The position numbers and the translations under genes are program-made. The notes beneath the pieces were generated by a model that did no database searches, was not told the DNA's origin, and was given only the letters and a program-made list of their open reading frames with translations. From NCBI GenBank assembly GCA_009746045.1, contig RPFO01000065.1, forward strand, positions 9,387,128-9,451,127: a stretch of DNA of 64,000 nt, given 5' to 3'. Source of the DNA: Mesostigma viride. Taxonomy: Eukaryota; Streptophyta; Mesostigmatophyceae; Mesostigmatales; Mesostigmataceae. Each line of letters begins with the position of its first letter. The stretch's first letter is position 1. Below, one piece after another: positions 63,742 to 64,000 of this stretch.

Positions 63742-64000
63742 ATGGCGGATTTGAACTGTAGCGTAGATGATTTTTACAGGAGGGGGGCGATCATCTGCCT
63801 GGTACCGGGGAGGAGGATGCAAAAGAGTTTGCCAGAAACTTCGCAGCTACAGTAGGCAAAATATCAGCAGACACACCACTTTATTCAGGATCCAGTAACA
63901 CTGCCATAGCTAGCGCGTTGGAGCTCTTATCTATACTCGGCAGGCATTCTGCATCGGCTGCCCTAACGGATGAGGTATTCAGTTTCATCATGCAGCAAAG
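63742..64000 (+). CDS. possible transposase-associated N-terminus, cut by the window edge
   Basis: An ATG at 63742 opens MADLNCSVDDFYRRGAI. After a G-run the coding-like frame shifts to GTGEEDAKEFARNFAATVGK, then TPLYSGSSNTAIASALELLS and ALTDEVFSFIMQQ at the edge. The pattern PLY.GS....A...L.LL........D..FS resembles the region preceding tnp2-type (CACTA) transposases in plants and fungi. Identification is tentative because only about 70 codons are present and the frame is not continuous. Confidence 0.35.

Overview
This is a nuclear segment of a repeat-rich eukaryotic genome, most likely a green-lineage alga. Spliceosomal GT..AG introns can be read directly: a four-exon gene at 56.8-59.7 kb has canonical donors and acceptors in phase. 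LINE, SINE, Copia, Gypsy and TIR transposons are nested in one another, and there is a eukaryotic Golgi-type GT29 sialyltransferase-like gene. LTR retrotransposons carrying a cytosine-5 DNA methyltransferase are known from charophyte algae and dinoflagellates; one is present here. The ordinary GT..AG introns and the GT29 gene fit an alga of the green lineage better, but the species cannot be named from the sequence.

Layout. 0-3.8 kb: a nearly full-length minus-strand LINE with two frameshifts. 3.8-14.4 kb: almost gene-free, with SINE remnants, a CCCACG hexamer tract, a 119-bp tandem array, an 890-bp MITE, a widely spaced inverted repeat and a hAT-like MITE. 14.4-19.6 kb: three nearly identical 1.72-kb tandem units. 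22.0-23.8 kb: the GT29 gene. 24.2-27.8 kb: SINE and LINE fragments, including a LINE copy whose YADD-coding region was hit by a SINE. 29.3-31.3 kb: a degraded reading frame split by a foldback element. 31.3-42.3 kb: a 10.9-kb degenerate LTR retrotransposon carrying a 3.4-kb TIR element.

42.3-55.5 kb holds the main find. A plus-strand Copia-type element (gag, integrase, start of RT) is interrupted by a 9.9-kb minus-strand Gypsy-type element. Its polyprotein reads Gag, zinc knuckle, aspartic protease, C5 DNA methyltransferase, (RT core missing), RNase H, integrase, PHD finger. The element therefore encodes a DNA-methylation writer and a histone-tail-reader-type domain. Its LTR pieces are arranged in an unusual, circularly permuted order.

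56.8-59.7 kb: a minus-strand four-exon gene of unknown function with frameshifts in its GC-rich repeats. 59.7-62.5 kb: a young gag-only Copia element with identical-length LTRs, inserted 84 bp upstream of that gene's first ATG in the same orientation. 62.7-64.0 kb: an exon-like fragment and, at the edge, a possible transposase N-terminus.

Most of the sequence is mobile DNA. The only intact-looking host gene is the GT29 gene, and its N-terminus is not within the continuous open frame.
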